Shown: piece after piece, positions 24,176-32,420 of the stretch
How the letters are laid out: each line of letters starts with the position of its first letter
How positions within the stretch are numbered: the first letter of the stretch is position 1
Assembly (NCBI GenBank): GCA_902544135.1
Contig: CACCBF010000006.1
Span: 1 to 64,000, forward strand
Direction: 5' to 3'
Origin: an uncultured Pelagibacteraceae bacterium
GTDB taxonomy: Bacteria; Pseudomonadota; Alphaproteobacteria; Pelagibacterales; Pelagibacteraceae
Length of the DNA stretch: 64,000 nucleotides
The notes under the pieces: generated by a model
Seen by the model: only the letters and a program-made list of their open reading frames with translations
Databases searched by the model: none
Told to the model about the DNA's origin: nothing
Program-made: the position numbers and the translations under genes

Positions 24176-25504
24176 ATGACAGATATATTTTCTTTAAGTC
24201 TCGAAGAACTTGCAGCCAAAATTAAAGATGCCCAACTCACTTCAGTTGATGTTTGTGAAAAGTATATTGAAAGAATAAACAAATTTGACAAAGATATAAA
24301 GGCATGGGCCCATTTTGATAAAAAAGTTTTGTTGGAAAAAGCTTCTGAGGCTGATGATCATAGAAGATCTGGAAAACCAACTGGTCCACTTCACGGTGTA
24401 CCCATTGCGGTTAAAGACATCATTGGCACAGTTGATATGCCAACAGAATGTGGAACAGTTATAAGAAAAGGTAAATCATATTCACAAAATGCAGAAATAA
24501 TAGATTTGCTTCATGCATCCGGAGCAATTGTAATGGGTAAAACAGCAACCTCAGAACTTGCTTACTTAGGACCTCCGGCAACTACAAATCCGCACGATAA
24601 AACAAGAACACCAGGTGGTTCCTCAAGCGGATCTGCAGCATCTGTGGCTTCTTTTATGGCACCTGCATCAATCGGATCTCAAACTGGTGGATCCATTATT
24701 AGACCAGCATCTTATTGTGGAGTAGTGGGATATAAGCCTAGTTACGGATTAATATCTAGAAATGGTGTTTTGAGAACATCTTATAGTCTGGATCATATAG
24801 GAATTTTTGGACGAAAAGTTGAAGATGTAGCTATGTTGGCAAAAGTTCTCATAAAAAAAGATAAATTTGATCCAGCAACCATACATTTCTCAACAGAAAA
24901 TATTTTATCTGAAACAAAAAAAGGACCTCTTTTCGATCCCAAATTTATTTTTTACAAAACTGAACATTGGAAATTAATAGATAAAAAATCTAGAGAGTCG
25001 TTTGAATACTTCATTGAATCATTTAAAAAGAATATTGAGATTTTTGATACTCCTTCTTATTTTAAGGATATACATAAATACCATCAAATTATTCATGAGA
25101 CTGATTTAGCTAATAATTTTTCAGTTTATTTTAAAAAATTTAAAAAAAAATTGTCTAAGTATATGCAAGATGCAATTACAAGAGGAAATAAATATTCGGC
25201 CAAAGAATATGCAGAGGCAATTGATTTTATAAAAAGAAGTTATGAGTCATACCAAGAAGTTTTTGAGGATTATCATGGAGTATTGTCGCCAGCTAGTCCG
25301 GGTGTTGCGCCCACAGGTTTAAAAAGTACAGGAACAGCGGAATTTAATAAAGTTTGGTCTTATCTTGGGACGCCATGTATTTCGTTACCTTTACTTGAGG
25401 GGGAAAATAATTTACCATTAGGTGTTCAATTAATTGGCAATAAATATGATGATCATAGATTTTTAGGAGTTGCTAATTGGTTAGAGAAAGAATGTCAGGA
25501 ATAA
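24176..25504 (+). CDS. Amidase-signature family hydrolase
   Basis: The 442-residue protein has the Ser-cisSer-Lys amidase triad: lysine in HGVPIAVKDIIGT near residue 80, then the glycine/serine-rich PGGSSSGSAASVAS near 145-158, with the nucleophile in GSQTGGSIIRPAS. It is shorter than GatA and has no gatB or gatC neighbour, so a GatA role is unlikely. It probably hydrolyses a small amide, and its position after dctM hints that the substrate or its product is linked to the TRAP system. The exact substrate cannot be read from the sequence. Confidence 0.9.
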   Translation: MTDIFSLSLEELAAKIKDAQLTSVDVCEKYIERINKFDKDIKAWAHFDKKVLLEKASEADDHRRSGKPTGPLHGVPIAVKDIIGTVDMPTECGTVIRKGKSYSQNAEIIDLLHASGAIVMGKTATSELAYLGPPATTNPHDKTRTPGGSSSGSAASVASFMAPASIGSQTGGSIIRPASYCGVVGYKPSYGLISRNGVLRTSYSLDHIGIFGRKVEDVAMLAKVLIKKDKFDPATIHFSTENILSETKKGPLFDPKFIFYKTEHWKLIDKKSRESFEYFIESFKKNIEIFDTPSYFKDIHKYHQIIHETDLANNFSVYFKKFKKKLSKYMQDAITRGNKYSAKEYAEAIDFIKRSYESYQEVFEDYHGVLSPASPGVAPTGLKSTGTAEFNKVWSYLGTPCISLPLLEGENNLPLGVQLIGNKYDDHRFLGVANWLEKECQE

Positions 25505-25505
25505 A

Positions 25506-25682
25506 ATGAATAAAATTACTACAATCATAGGATTATCTTTTGCAGTTTTCTTTTTAATTGGTTTAGCAACAACTCTAACGAGATCAATGATGATAGGCTT
25601 TTTGGATGTTATCCCAGTTTATCTTTTAATGGGTGCAGCTATCATCATGATGATATACGAAGCCTTCTTTGATAAAGATTAG
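25506..25682 (+). CDS. Small membrane protein, 58 residues
   Basis: An ATG one base after the amidase stop opens a 58-codon frame: MNKITTIIGLSFAVFFLIGL at the start, then a polar TTLTRS turn, a second hydrophobic stretch (VIPVYLLMGAAIIMMIYEAF) and an acidic FFDKD end. Two membrane helices are predicted. The frame fills the gap between the amidase and the EamA gene almost exactly (next start 11 bp later), which favours a real gene. I do not recognise the family. Confidence 0.6.
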   Translation: MNKITTIIGLSFAVFFLIGLATTLTRSMMIGFLDVIPVYLLMGAAIIMMIYEAFFDKD

Positions 25683-25693
25683 TATCAATTAAA

Positions 25694-26599
25694 TTGAAAA
25701 ATATTAAGACAGATATATTCTCATTCTCATTATTATTTATACAACCAATCTTTATGGCTAGTAACCTAGTTGTAGCTAGGGGTGGTGTTGAATTTGTTCC
25801 GCCTATTTCACTTGCATTTTGGCGTTGGACAGTTGTTTTTTTAATTTTGTTACCATTCACTTATGTAACTTTAAAAAATAATTTTCATATAATTAAAAAG
25901 GAATATAAAAAATTATTTTTTTTAGGGTCAATGGGATGTGGTGTATGTGGCGCCTTCCCTTTTTTAGCTGGTGAGACAACAACTGTTATCAATATGGGAA
26001 TAATTTACACATCCTCTCCAGTTTTTATTATTCTAATCTCATATTTTTTTTTTCATGAGAAAATAAATGCAACAAAGATAATTGGCTTAATTACTTGCTT
26101 GATCGGAGTACTTATCATCATTATTAAAGGTGATTTTGACTTATTGATTAATCTAAAATTTACAATTGGTGATTTGTGGATGTTAGCTGCTGCTATTGGA
26201 TGGGCTTTATATTCAATTTATTTATTCTATTGGAAATCTAAATTAAAAATTTTTGATAGATTTACTATGATTTCTTTTTTTGGTGCATTGAGTTTGTTAC
26301 CTTTTTACGTTGGTGAGGAATTATTTTATAAAGAGACAATTTTTGCGACAGAATTCTATTTATGGGTAATTTTTGCAGCAATATCACCAGGGATAATTGC
26401 TTTTACTCTTTATACTATAGCTCAGAAAAAATTAGGTGCATCATTGACTGGCTTTACACTTTATGTTTTTACAGTTTATGGAGCAATTTATGGATACTTT
26501 TTATTTGACGAAAAATTTGAAAATTTTCATATTATTGGAACCATTTTAGTTTTCTTTGGCGTATATTTAGCTAAGAAAAATAATGTTAAAAAAGTTTAG
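25694..26599 (+). CDS. EamA/DMT-family transporter
   Basis: The 301-residue protein from a TTG start has ten hydrophobic helices in two EamA repeats. The first has ASNLVVARGG and PPISLAFWRW (about 20-45). The second starts near 150 with GDLWMLAAAIGWALYSIY and ends in FLFDEKFENFHIIGTILVFFGVYLAKK. Such proteins export or import amino acids and other small metabolites across the inner membrane. The substrate is unknown. It overlaps the next gene by 17 bp. Confidence 0.92.
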   Translation: MKNIKTDIFSFSLLFIQPIFMASNLVVARGGVEFVPPISLAFWRWTVVFLILLPFTYVTLKNNFHIIKKEYKKLFFLGSMGCGVCGAFPFLAGETTTVINMGIIYTSSPVFIILISYFFFHEKINATKIIGLITCLIGVLIIIIKGDFDLLINLKFTIGDLWMLAAAIGWALYSIYLFYWKSKLKIFDRFTMISFFGALSLLPFYVGEELFYKETIFATEFYLWVIFAAISPGIIAFTLYTIAQKKLGASLTGFTLYVFTVYGAIYGYFLFDEKFENFHIIGTILVFFGVYLAKKNNVKKV

Positions 26600-27401
26600 G
26601 AATAATTTGTTATCATTTTTACAACTAATAATTTTAGTTTACCTTTTTCTTTTGGTATTTCTTTATTTTTATCAAAGAAATTTAATGTACCATCCTGATG
26701 AAAATAATTATTTTAACGATAAACTTTCAGTTAATATTGAAGAGGTTGAAATATCAACACAAGACGGATTAGGCTTGTTAGGCTGGTATCATGAAAAAGA
26801 TATAAGAAAAAATAAAACAATTTTATTTTTTCATGGGAATGCTGGATCTTTAGAAAATAGAATTCATAAATTGAATCATTTTAGAGATATGAGTGTTAAT
26901 TTTTTGATAGTTGCCTGGAGAGGTTTTAGTGGCAATGAGGGTAAACCATCAGAAATTGGATTATATGAGGATGGTGAAAGTGCAATTAGATGGTTGATGA
27001 AAAAAGGTGTGGATGAAAAAAATATAGTAATTTATGGAGAGTCATTAGGAACAGGAGTTGCAACACATTTATCCCAAAATAGAAATTTTGCAGGTATAAT
27101 TTTAGAAACCCCATTTACGTCAATGATTGACGCTGCTAAAAAATTTTATCCATATATACCCGTTGGTCTTTTACTAAAAGATAAATTTGAAAATAAAAAT
27201 AAAATTAAAAATGTTAAGTCTCCAATTTTGATAATGCACGGTGAAAAAGATCAAATAGTCCCTTTTGAGATGGGTCAAAAGATGTTCGAAATAGCTAATG
27301 AACCTAAATATTCTTATTTTACTAAATATGACAATCATATGATGGAGTATGATGAGAATCTTATAAAAACATTAAATTCATTTTTAATTAATTTAAATTA
27401 G
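26583..27401 (+). CDS. Membrane-anchored alpha/beta hydrolase (Bem46/ABHD13-like)
   Basis: The 272-residue protein has an N-terminal membrane anchor (about 11-32, followed by FYQRNLMYHPDE, a typical opening of this group) and an alpha/beta-hydrolase domain. The oxyanion turn is FFHGNAGS, the nucleophile elbow YGESLGTG (serine near 158), the acid in HGEKDQIVP near 221, and the catalytic histidine in NHMMEY near 257. The substrate is probably an acyl ester or thioester; none is known. It overlaps the EamA gene by 17 bp. Confidence 0.9.
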   Translation: MLKKFRNNLLSFLQLIILVYLFLLVFLYFYQRNLMYHPDENNYFNDKLSVNIEEVEISTQDGLGLLGWYHEKDIRKNKTILFFHGNAGSLENRIHKLNHFRDMSVNFLIVAWRGFSGNEGKPSEIGLYEDGESAIRWLMKKGVDEKNIVIYGESLGTGVATHLSQNRNFAGIILETPFTSMIDAAKKFYPYIPVGLLLKDKFENKNKIKNVKSPILIMHGEKDQIVPFEMGQKMFEIANEPKYSYFTKYDNHMMEYDENLIKTLNSFLINLN

Positions 27402-27450
27402 GCCATATTCTAAACAAATAGTGCTCAAGATTTAATTTTACGCTTAAAAA

Positions 27451-28014
27451 GTGAAAATTTTTTATTTGATCACAATTTTATTATTAACTTTAAAAAGTTT
27501 TGCATTCTCAAAAGATAATTCATTTTATCCTGATGATTTATTTCATATAGATCATATGGACTCACACAATAAAAAATTTGCACTATATTTTAAGACAAGA
27601 AAGAAATCTATTTTAGCCAGAGGTGAAGAAAGTAATTATATAAATGATTACCCTAAAGATCTTTATATCTATAATTATTTAACAAAGTCCTCTTCACCAT
27701 TGATCTCTTATGATTGGTTTCCCTCTCAAGCCAAGTTTCATATAGCGGACTATGACTTTCCTATATTTCCAGATGATTTCGCTTATTACCTTTTAAAAGA
27801 CGATAAAACGCTAGTAATGATTAGTGCAGTTAAAAGTTTAAATGCTAATTTTAAATACGATATTTTTAATAAGAAACTTGAACTTTACTCTACTACAGGA
27901 AAATTTGATTTTATTATTTCCTCTTTCTCTAAAGATTGTGGGCATTATAAATTTAAGGATAATTATAAGTGTAGTATTTATAAACCTTTAATTTCGAGTA
28001 ATTTAATTAACTAA
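27451..28014 (+). CDS. Secreted protein of unknown function
   Basis: The 187-residue product starts at a GTG and has a signal peptide (hydrophobic 4-18, likely cleavage after SFAFS near residue 20). The mature part is rich in Tyr, Phe, Asp and Lys, with segments such as YPDDLFHIDHMDSHNKKF and DYDFPIFPDDFAYYLLKDD. It has two cysteines near the C-terminus (DCGHYKF and YKCSIYK) that may form a disulfide. I recognise no domain. The stop overlaps the convergent ftsY end by 8 bp. Confidence 0.7.
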   Translation: MKIFYLITILLLTLKSFAFSKDNSFYPDDLFHIDHMDSHNKKFALYFKTRKKSILARGEESNYINDYPKDLYIYNYLTKSSSPLISYDWFPSQAKFHIADYDFPIFPDDFAYYLLKDDKTLVMISAVKSLNANFKYDIFNKKLELYSTTGKFDFIISSFSKDCGHYKFKDNYKCSIYKPLISSNLIN

Positions 28015-28924
28015 CTTGCGTAAAAGCCTCAGCAAATTTTTCTGCATTGAATGATTCTAAATCATCTTCTTTTTCACCTAAACCTAAAGCAATAATAGGT
28101 AATTGATATTTTTTTGCTATTGCCAGCAGAATACCACCTTTGGCAGTTCCATCTAATTTAGTCATGATTAGACCAGTTAAAGGAATAATTTTGTTAAATT
28201 CCTCCACTTGATTAATCACATTCTGTCCTGATGTTGCATCTAAAACTAAAATAATATTGTGAGGAGCATCTTGGTCAATTTTTTTTGTTACATTAGCTAT
28301 CTTTTTATATTCTTCCATTAAATTTTTTTTATTTTGTAGTCTTCCAGCAGTATCGATTAAAACTTGGTGAAAATTATTTTTGATCGCTTCCTCAACTGCT
28401 TTGTATGCCACCGATGCTGGATCAGAACCTTGAGATGATTTAGTTAATTTAACGTCAATTTTATTTGCCCAATTTTCTAATTGTTCAATAGCAGCTGCTC
28501 GAAAAGTATCAGAAGCAGCAAACATAACTTTGTTGCCATTAGTTTTTAATATTTTACCTATTTTACCAATTGTTGTTGTTTTACCAACACCATTTACTCC
28601 TGAGATTAAAGTTGCATTGAGTTTATTTTTTTTTTCAAAAAAAGAATTATTTTCTAAAGGCTTCATTAAATTAACAATGTACTCTTTTAAAATAAGATTT
28701 ATCTCGGTAGATAGATCTTTGTTGGGATCAATCTTTTTATTCGAAATGATTTCTTTAATTTCAGATGCAGCCTCTACACCAACATCAGACTCAATTAAAA
28801 ACTCTTCGATTTTATCTAAATTTTTATCGTCTATCTCTTTTTTTATTATTATTTCTTTTAATCCAGATGTCAGTGCAGAAGCACTTTTTTTAAAACCTAT
28901 CTTAAATTTGTCAAAAATTCCCAT
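28007..28924 (-). CDS. ftsY: Signal recognition particle receptor FtsY
   Basis: FtsY is the SRP receptor GTPase that docks ribosome-SRP complexes at the inner membrane. The 305-residue protein consists of the NG core only: the N helical bundle (about 1-95), P-loop GVNGVGKTT near 110-118, DTFRAAA, DTAGRLQNK near 192-200 and TKLDGTAKGG near 255-264. The acidic A domain of E. coli FtsY is missing; the first residues (MGIFDKFKIGFKK) may form the amphipathic membrane helix. It overlaps the dapF stop by 1 bp, while its partner gene ffh lies just beyond dapF on the other strand. Confidence 0.97.
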   Translation of the reverse strand: MGIFDKFKIGFKKSASALTSGLKEIIIKKEIDDKNLDKIEEFLIESDVGVEAASEIKEIISNKKIDPNKDLSTEINLILKEYIVNLMKPLENNSFFEKKNKLNATLISGVNGVGKTTTIGKIGKILKTNGNKVMFAASDTFRAAAIEQLENWANKIDVKLTKSSQGSDPASVAYKAVEEAIKNNFHQVLIDTAGRLQNKKNLMEEYKKIANVTKKIDQDAPHNIILVLDATSGQNVINQVEEFNKIIPLTGLIMTKLDGTAKGGILLAIAKKYQLPIIALGLGEKEDDLESFNAEKFAEAFTQVS

Positions 28925-29748
28925 TATAGTTTGATCTTAATTTCTTTTATTTCTGAAACAGGTCCTTTCATGTGGATTGAATTTCTATCATCTATAAGAA
29001 TTGATAACTTACCTGTTTGAAATTCTATGTCTGTTTTATTGTCATTAAGATTGTTTAATTTACCGGCAAATGCAGTTGCGCATGCAGCTGTCCCACATGC
29101 TTTGGTTAGCCCAGCCCCTCTCTCCCATACTTTCACTTTAATCAAATTTTTATTAATTATCTTAGCAATTGTAACATTACATTTTTCTGGAAAAATTTTA
29201 TGATTTTCAATTTTGGGTCCAATTTTTTCAATACTAAAATTTTCAATTTCGTTTACAAAAAAAACAATATGTGGATTTCCAACATTAACAGCAGTACCAC
29301 CAAAATGTTCTTTATTATTTAAATCAGTGATCCCAATATTCAAATTTTTAGTATCTAATTTTTCCGATAAGGGAATTTCGTTCCATTGTAATTTAGCTTT
29401 ACCAATTTCAGTTGTAACAACATTTTTATCTAAAATTTTTGACTCTAAGTTTCCATTTAAAGTAGATAAGATGATCTTTTCAGCTTTTGTCTCTTCAGAG
29501 ATTAATTTTGCAACACATCTAGTGCCATTTCCACATGCACCAGACTCCCCTCCATCAGAATTAAAAAATTTTAAATTTGCATCACTTGATTTGCTGGTCT
29601 CAATAAATATTAATTGATCACAACCAATAAAATTTCTATCACAAATCTTTATAATCTGATCTTTAGTTAAATCGGTAATTTTTTGTCTATTATCAATGAT
29701 GACAAAATCATTACCTAATCCATCCATTTTAAAAGCTCTTATATCCAT
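28924..29748 (-). CDS. dapF: Diaminopimelate epimerase
   Basis: DapF converts LL- to meso-diaminopimelate for lysine and peptidoglycan synthesis. The 274-residue enzyme has both catalytic cysteines in their motifs, GACGNGTRC near residue 73 and KACGTAACA near 216, plus the MDGLGNDFVIID opening. It is the first gene of the minus-strand dapF-ftsY pair and is divergent from the ffh leader across 161 bp. Confidence 0.97.
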   Translation of the reverse strand: MDIRAFKMDGLGNDFVIIDNRQKITDLTKDQIIKICDRNFIGCDQLIFIETSKSSDANLKFFNSDGGESGACGNGTRCVAKLISEETKAEKIILSTLNGNLESKILDKNVVTTEIGKAKLQWNEIPLSEKLDTKNLNIGITDLNNKEHFGGTAVNVGNPHIVFFVNEIENFSIEKIGPKIENHKIFPEKCNVTIAKIINKNLIKVKVWERGAGLTKACGTAACATAFAGKLNNLNDNKTDIEFQTGKLSILIDDRNSIHMKGPVSEIKEIKIKL

Positions 29749-29770
29749 ATATAGTTATTTAACTTATTTA

Positions 29771-29796
29771 TTGACTTTTTGAACCTCTATTATAGT
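29771..29796 (+). promoter_or_regulatory. Possible promoter of the ffh leader RNA
   Basis: TTGACT at 29771-29776 and TATAGT at 29791-29796 resemble -35 and -10 boxes, but the 14-base spacer is short. If the -10 is correct, transcription would begin close to 29802, at the first helix of the structured leader. Confidence 0.35.
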
Positions 29797-29799
29797 TTG

Positions 29800-29897
29800 T
29801 GGCAGTTTCCGCAAAAACATTAAATTTGCGGTGTCTTTGGAAACAAAGAGATCGACACTAGTTAGCGAGGGTTCGCCCACTAGTGCGTTTACTGCTG
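29800..29897 (+). ncRNA. Structured RNA leader upstream of ffh (closed four-way junction)
   Basis: A closing stem pairs 29800-29806 with 29891-29897 (core GCAGT/ACTGC). Inside are three hairpins. The first pairs CCGCAAA (29809-29815) with TTTGCGG (29825-29831). The second is CTTTG-GAAA-CAAAG (29835-29848) with a GNRA tetraloop. The third pairs CACTAGT (29856-29862) with ACTAGTG (29879-29885), with an inner GCGA/TCGC stem. The RNA ends 12 bases before the ffh start codon. To my recollection a candidate structured RNA upstream of ffh has been reported from Pelagibacter comparative genomics. It does not look like the SRP RNA itself. A regulatory role for ffh is inferred. Confidence 0.72.
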
Positions 29898-29909
29898 TGT
29901 AAAATAAAT

Positions 29910-31268
29910 ATGTTTGAAAATTTGACAAATAAATTCGAGGAAGTCTTTTCCTCTTTAAAAAAAGCACCTTCGCTTGATGAGCGTCAAGTTGATGAGGGTC
30001 TGAGATCCATTAGGCAAGCTTTATTAGAAGCTGATGTATCACTTGATGTTGCAAAAGAGTTTATTGAGAAAGTTAAACCTAAAGCTTTAGGACAAGAAAT
30101 CATCAGATCTACATCTCCTGGCGATATGGTTGTTAAGATTGTTTACGACGAATTAGTATCTTTATTAGGTGAAAAAAATAATGATGTAAATCTTAATGCC
30201 GTACCACCAGTGCATATGATGTTAGTTGGTCTACAAGGTTCTGGTAAAACTACAACTACCGCTAAACTTGCAAAATATTTGGAAAATAACAAAAAAAAGA
30301 GAGTTATGATGGTGAGTTTAGATATTTATAGGCCAGCCGCCCAAGAGCAATTAAAATCTTTAGGTGAACAAAATAATATTTTAACTTTGCCAATAATTGA
30401 AGGGCAACAACCAGCTGATATTTGTCAAAGAGCAATTAGTGCTGCAAATCTAAATGGTGCTGATGTCATTTTATTTGATACAGCAGGTAGAACACAAATA
30501 GACTTGCAAATGATGAGTGAAATAAAACAAATCGAGAATATAATTAAACCTGCTGAAACCTTTTTAGTTGCTGACTCTTTGACTGGTCAAGTAGCAGCAT
30601 CCGTAGCAAAAGAATTTAAAGATACTGTAAATCTCTCTGGTATTATTTTAACAAGAGCTGATGGTGATGCAAGAGGTGGAGCCGCAGTTAGTATGAAATT
30701 TATCTCACAAGTACCAATTAAATTTTTGGGTATAGGAGAAAAAATTAATAATCTTGAGGTTTTTCATCCAGATAGAATTGCTAATAGAATTTTAGGGATG
30801 GGAGATATTGTTTCTCTAGTAGAGAAAGCGGCTCAAGATCTTGGAGAAGAAAATATTAAAAAGGCAGAAGAGAATTTAAAAAAGGGACAATTCTCTATGG
30901 AAGATTATTTAGAACAATTAAGACAAATGAAAAAAATGGGTGGAATAGAAGGCATCATGTCTTTTATGCCTGGTGTTTCAAAAGTTAAATCACAAATGGA
31001 TGCGGCTGGAATTGATGAAAGTATTATTACAAAGAATGAAGCTATAATATTGTCTATGACAAAAAAAGAGAGAGAGAACCCAAAGATAATTGATGGTTCT
31101 AGAAAAAAAAGAATTGCTAATGGTTCTGGCACAGATCCAGCCACTATCAATAAGTTGTTAAAACAATTTAAAATGATGTCTGAAATGATGAAAAAGATGT
31201 CAAAGGGTAATCTGAAAGGTATGACTGACAAAGGAATACCCCCAGAATTATTTAATCAATTAAAGTAA
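29910..31268 (+). CDS. ffh: Signal recognition particle GTPase Ffh
   Basis: Ffh binds signal sequences and 4.5S RNA and delivers nascent membrane proteins to FtsY. The ATG at 29910 (MFENLTNKFEEVF) is chosen over an upstream in-frame start inside the leader RNA, giving 452 residues. The N domain comes first, then the GTPase motifs GLQGSGKTTT near 107-116, DIYRPAA, DTAGRTQ near 190 and TRADGDARGG. The M domain from about 300 is methionine-rich (QFKMMSEMMKKMSKGN at the end), as expected for signal-peptide binding. It is followed by rpsP after 14 bp. Confidence 0.97.
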   Translation: MFENLTNKFEEVFSSLKKAPSLDERQVDEGLRSIRQALLEADVSLDVAKEFIEKVKPKALGQEIIRSTSPGDMVVKIVYDELVSLLGEKNNDVNLNAVPPVHMMLVGLQGSGKTTTTAKLAKYLENNKKKRVMMVSLDIYRPAAQEQLKSLGEQNNILTLPIIEGQQPADICQRAISAANLNGADVILFDTAGRTQIDLQMMSEIKQIENIIKPAETFLVADSLTGQVAASVAKEFKDTVNLSGIILTRADGDARGGAAVSMKFISQVPIKFLGIGEKINNLEVFHPDRIANRILGMGDIVSLVEKAAQDLGEENIKKAEENLKKGQFSMEDYLEQLRQMKKMGGIEGIMSFMPGVSKVKSQMDAAGIDESIITKNEAIILSMTKKERENPKIIDGSRKKRIANGSGTDPATINKLLKQFKMMSEMMKKMSKGNLKGMTDKGIPPELFNQLK

Positions 31269-31282
31269 AATAAGGAGAGTGA

Positions 31283-31702
31283 ATGTTAAAGTTAAGATTA
31301 TCAAGAGGCGGAACTAAGAAAAGACCCGTTTATAAAGTAGTTGTTGCAGACAGTCGTTTTGCAAGAGATGGTAGATTTATAGAGAAAGTGGGATTTTTTA
31401 ATCCACTATTACCAAAGGAAAAAAAGGAAAGAATTGGATTAGAAGCAGAACGAATAAAGTATTGGTTGGGTCAAGGCGCACAACCAACAACTAGAGTAGC
31501 AAGAATTCTAGGCGAAAATGAATTAATGCCTATGCCGGCGAATGGAAATAATCCTCAGAAAGCTATTCCAAAAAAAGATCGAAAAAAAGAAGGCAGTGAG
31601 GAAGCTAAAAAAGAGGAAGCTCCAAAAGCAGAAGCTAAAAAAGAGGAAGCTCCAAAAGCAGAAGCTCCAAAAGCAGAAGCTAAAAAAGAGGAAAAGAAAT
31701 AA
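31283..31702 (+). CDS. rpsP: 30S ribosomal protein S16 with a repetitive C-terminal tail
   Basis: The first 80 or so residues are a normal S16 ([24 protein letters not shown]-like opening, [22 protein letters not shown]). Translation starts at an ATG after a GGAGAG ribosome-binding site. S16 is an assembly protein of the 30S body. The remaining 50 residues are an added low-complexity tail. Residues 107-138 are built from repeats of [10 protein letters not shown] and EAPKA, encoded by a perfect 30-bp DNA repeat. Such extensions are known in alphaproteobacterial S16, but the length varies. Confidence 0.97.
   Translation: MLKLRLSRGGTKKRPVYKVVVADSRFARDGRFIEKVGFFNPLLPKEKKERIGLEAERIKYWLGQGAQPTTRVARILGENELMPMPANGNNPQKAIPKKDRKKEGSEEAKKEEAPKAEAKKEEAPKAEAPKAEAKKEEKK
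31601..31696 (+). repeat. Tandem repeat encoding the S16 tail
   Basis: The 30-base unit GAAGCTAAAAAAGAGGAAGC followed by TCCAAAAGCA occurs twice without a mismatch (31601-31630 and 31631-31660). A half unit (GAAGCTCCAAAAGCA, 31661-31675) and a partial third copy follow. Units are in frame (10 and 5 codons), so copy-number change would alter tail length without a frameshift. Confidence 0.9.
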
Positions 31703-31717
31703 TATTAAAGATTATTT

Positions 31718-32404
31718 ATGATGCAAGCTCAAGTATTTACACTTTATCCAGAAGTTTTTCCTGGGCCTTTAAATAAAGGTATTTACAGTAAAGCAATGGT
31801 TAAAAAGTTATGGAGCTTAAAAGTAATTAATATTAGAGACTCTGCTCAAGATAAACATAAAACAGTTGATGATACTCCTTACGGCGGCGGGACAGGTATG
31901 TTAATTAAACCAGATGTCTTGGCGAATTCTATTGATCAAAATGTAAATAAGGGAGATAAAATTTTTTATCTTTCACCAAAAGGTAAAAGATTTGATCAAA
32001 AATTTGCACAAAATTTATCTAAAGAAAAATCATTTTCTTTGATTTGCGGACAGTTTGAGGGTGTTGATGAAAGAGTTTTGGGTACAAGAAATATTGAAGA
32101 GGTGAGCATTGGAGATTATGTATTGTCTGGAGGAGAAACGGCAGCTTTGGTTATTCTAGATAGTGTTTTAAGACTTTTACCAGGAGTTTTAGGAAATGAT
32201 AAATCCTCGGCTGATGAAACTTTTGAAAATGGCCTTTTAGAGTATCCGCAGTTCACAAAACCTCAAATATGGGAAGAAAAAGCAGTGCCAGAAGTGTTAT
32301 TATCTGGAGATCACAGTAAAATTAAAGACTGGCGTTTATCTCAATCTGAGGCTATAACACGCGACCGAAGACCAGATTTGTGGCAAAAATATAAGAAAGA
32401 TTAA
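31718..32404 (+). CDS. trmD: tRNA (guanine-37-N1) methyltransferase TrmD
   Basis: TrmD methylates G37 of tRNAs reading CNN and some other codons, preventing +1 frameshifts. The 228-residue SPOUT enzyme shows [11 protein letters not shown] near 50-60, the knot segment [15 protein letters not shown] near 130-145, and [13 protein letters not shown] near 190-202. It follows rpsP by 15 bp. The gene rimM, which normally stands between the two, is absent here. Confidence 0.97.
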   Translation: MMQAQVFTLYPEVFPGPLNKGIYSKAMVKKLWSLKVINIRDSAQDKHKTVDDTPYGGGTGMLIKPDVLANSIDQNVNKGDKIFYLSPKGKRFDQKFAQNLSKEKSFSLICGQFEGVDERVLGTRNIEEVSIGDYVLSGGETAALVILDSVLRLLPGVLGNDKSSADETFENGLLEYPQFTKPQIWEEKAVPEVLLSGDHSKIKDWRLSQSEAITRDRRPDLWQKYKKD

Positions 32405-32420
32405 ATTGATAAATACTGAA

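Noticed and set aside
29800-29897. Leader RNA as the SRP RNA itself because it sits beside ffh
   Set aside because: It is a compact four-helix junction, not the long hairpin of SRP RNA, and lacks the asymmetric loop that binds Ffh.
29883-29909. Upstream start of ffh inside the leader RNA
   Set aside because: It would overlap the closing helix and adds nine residues unlike Ffh. The ATG at 29910 starts the conserved N domain.
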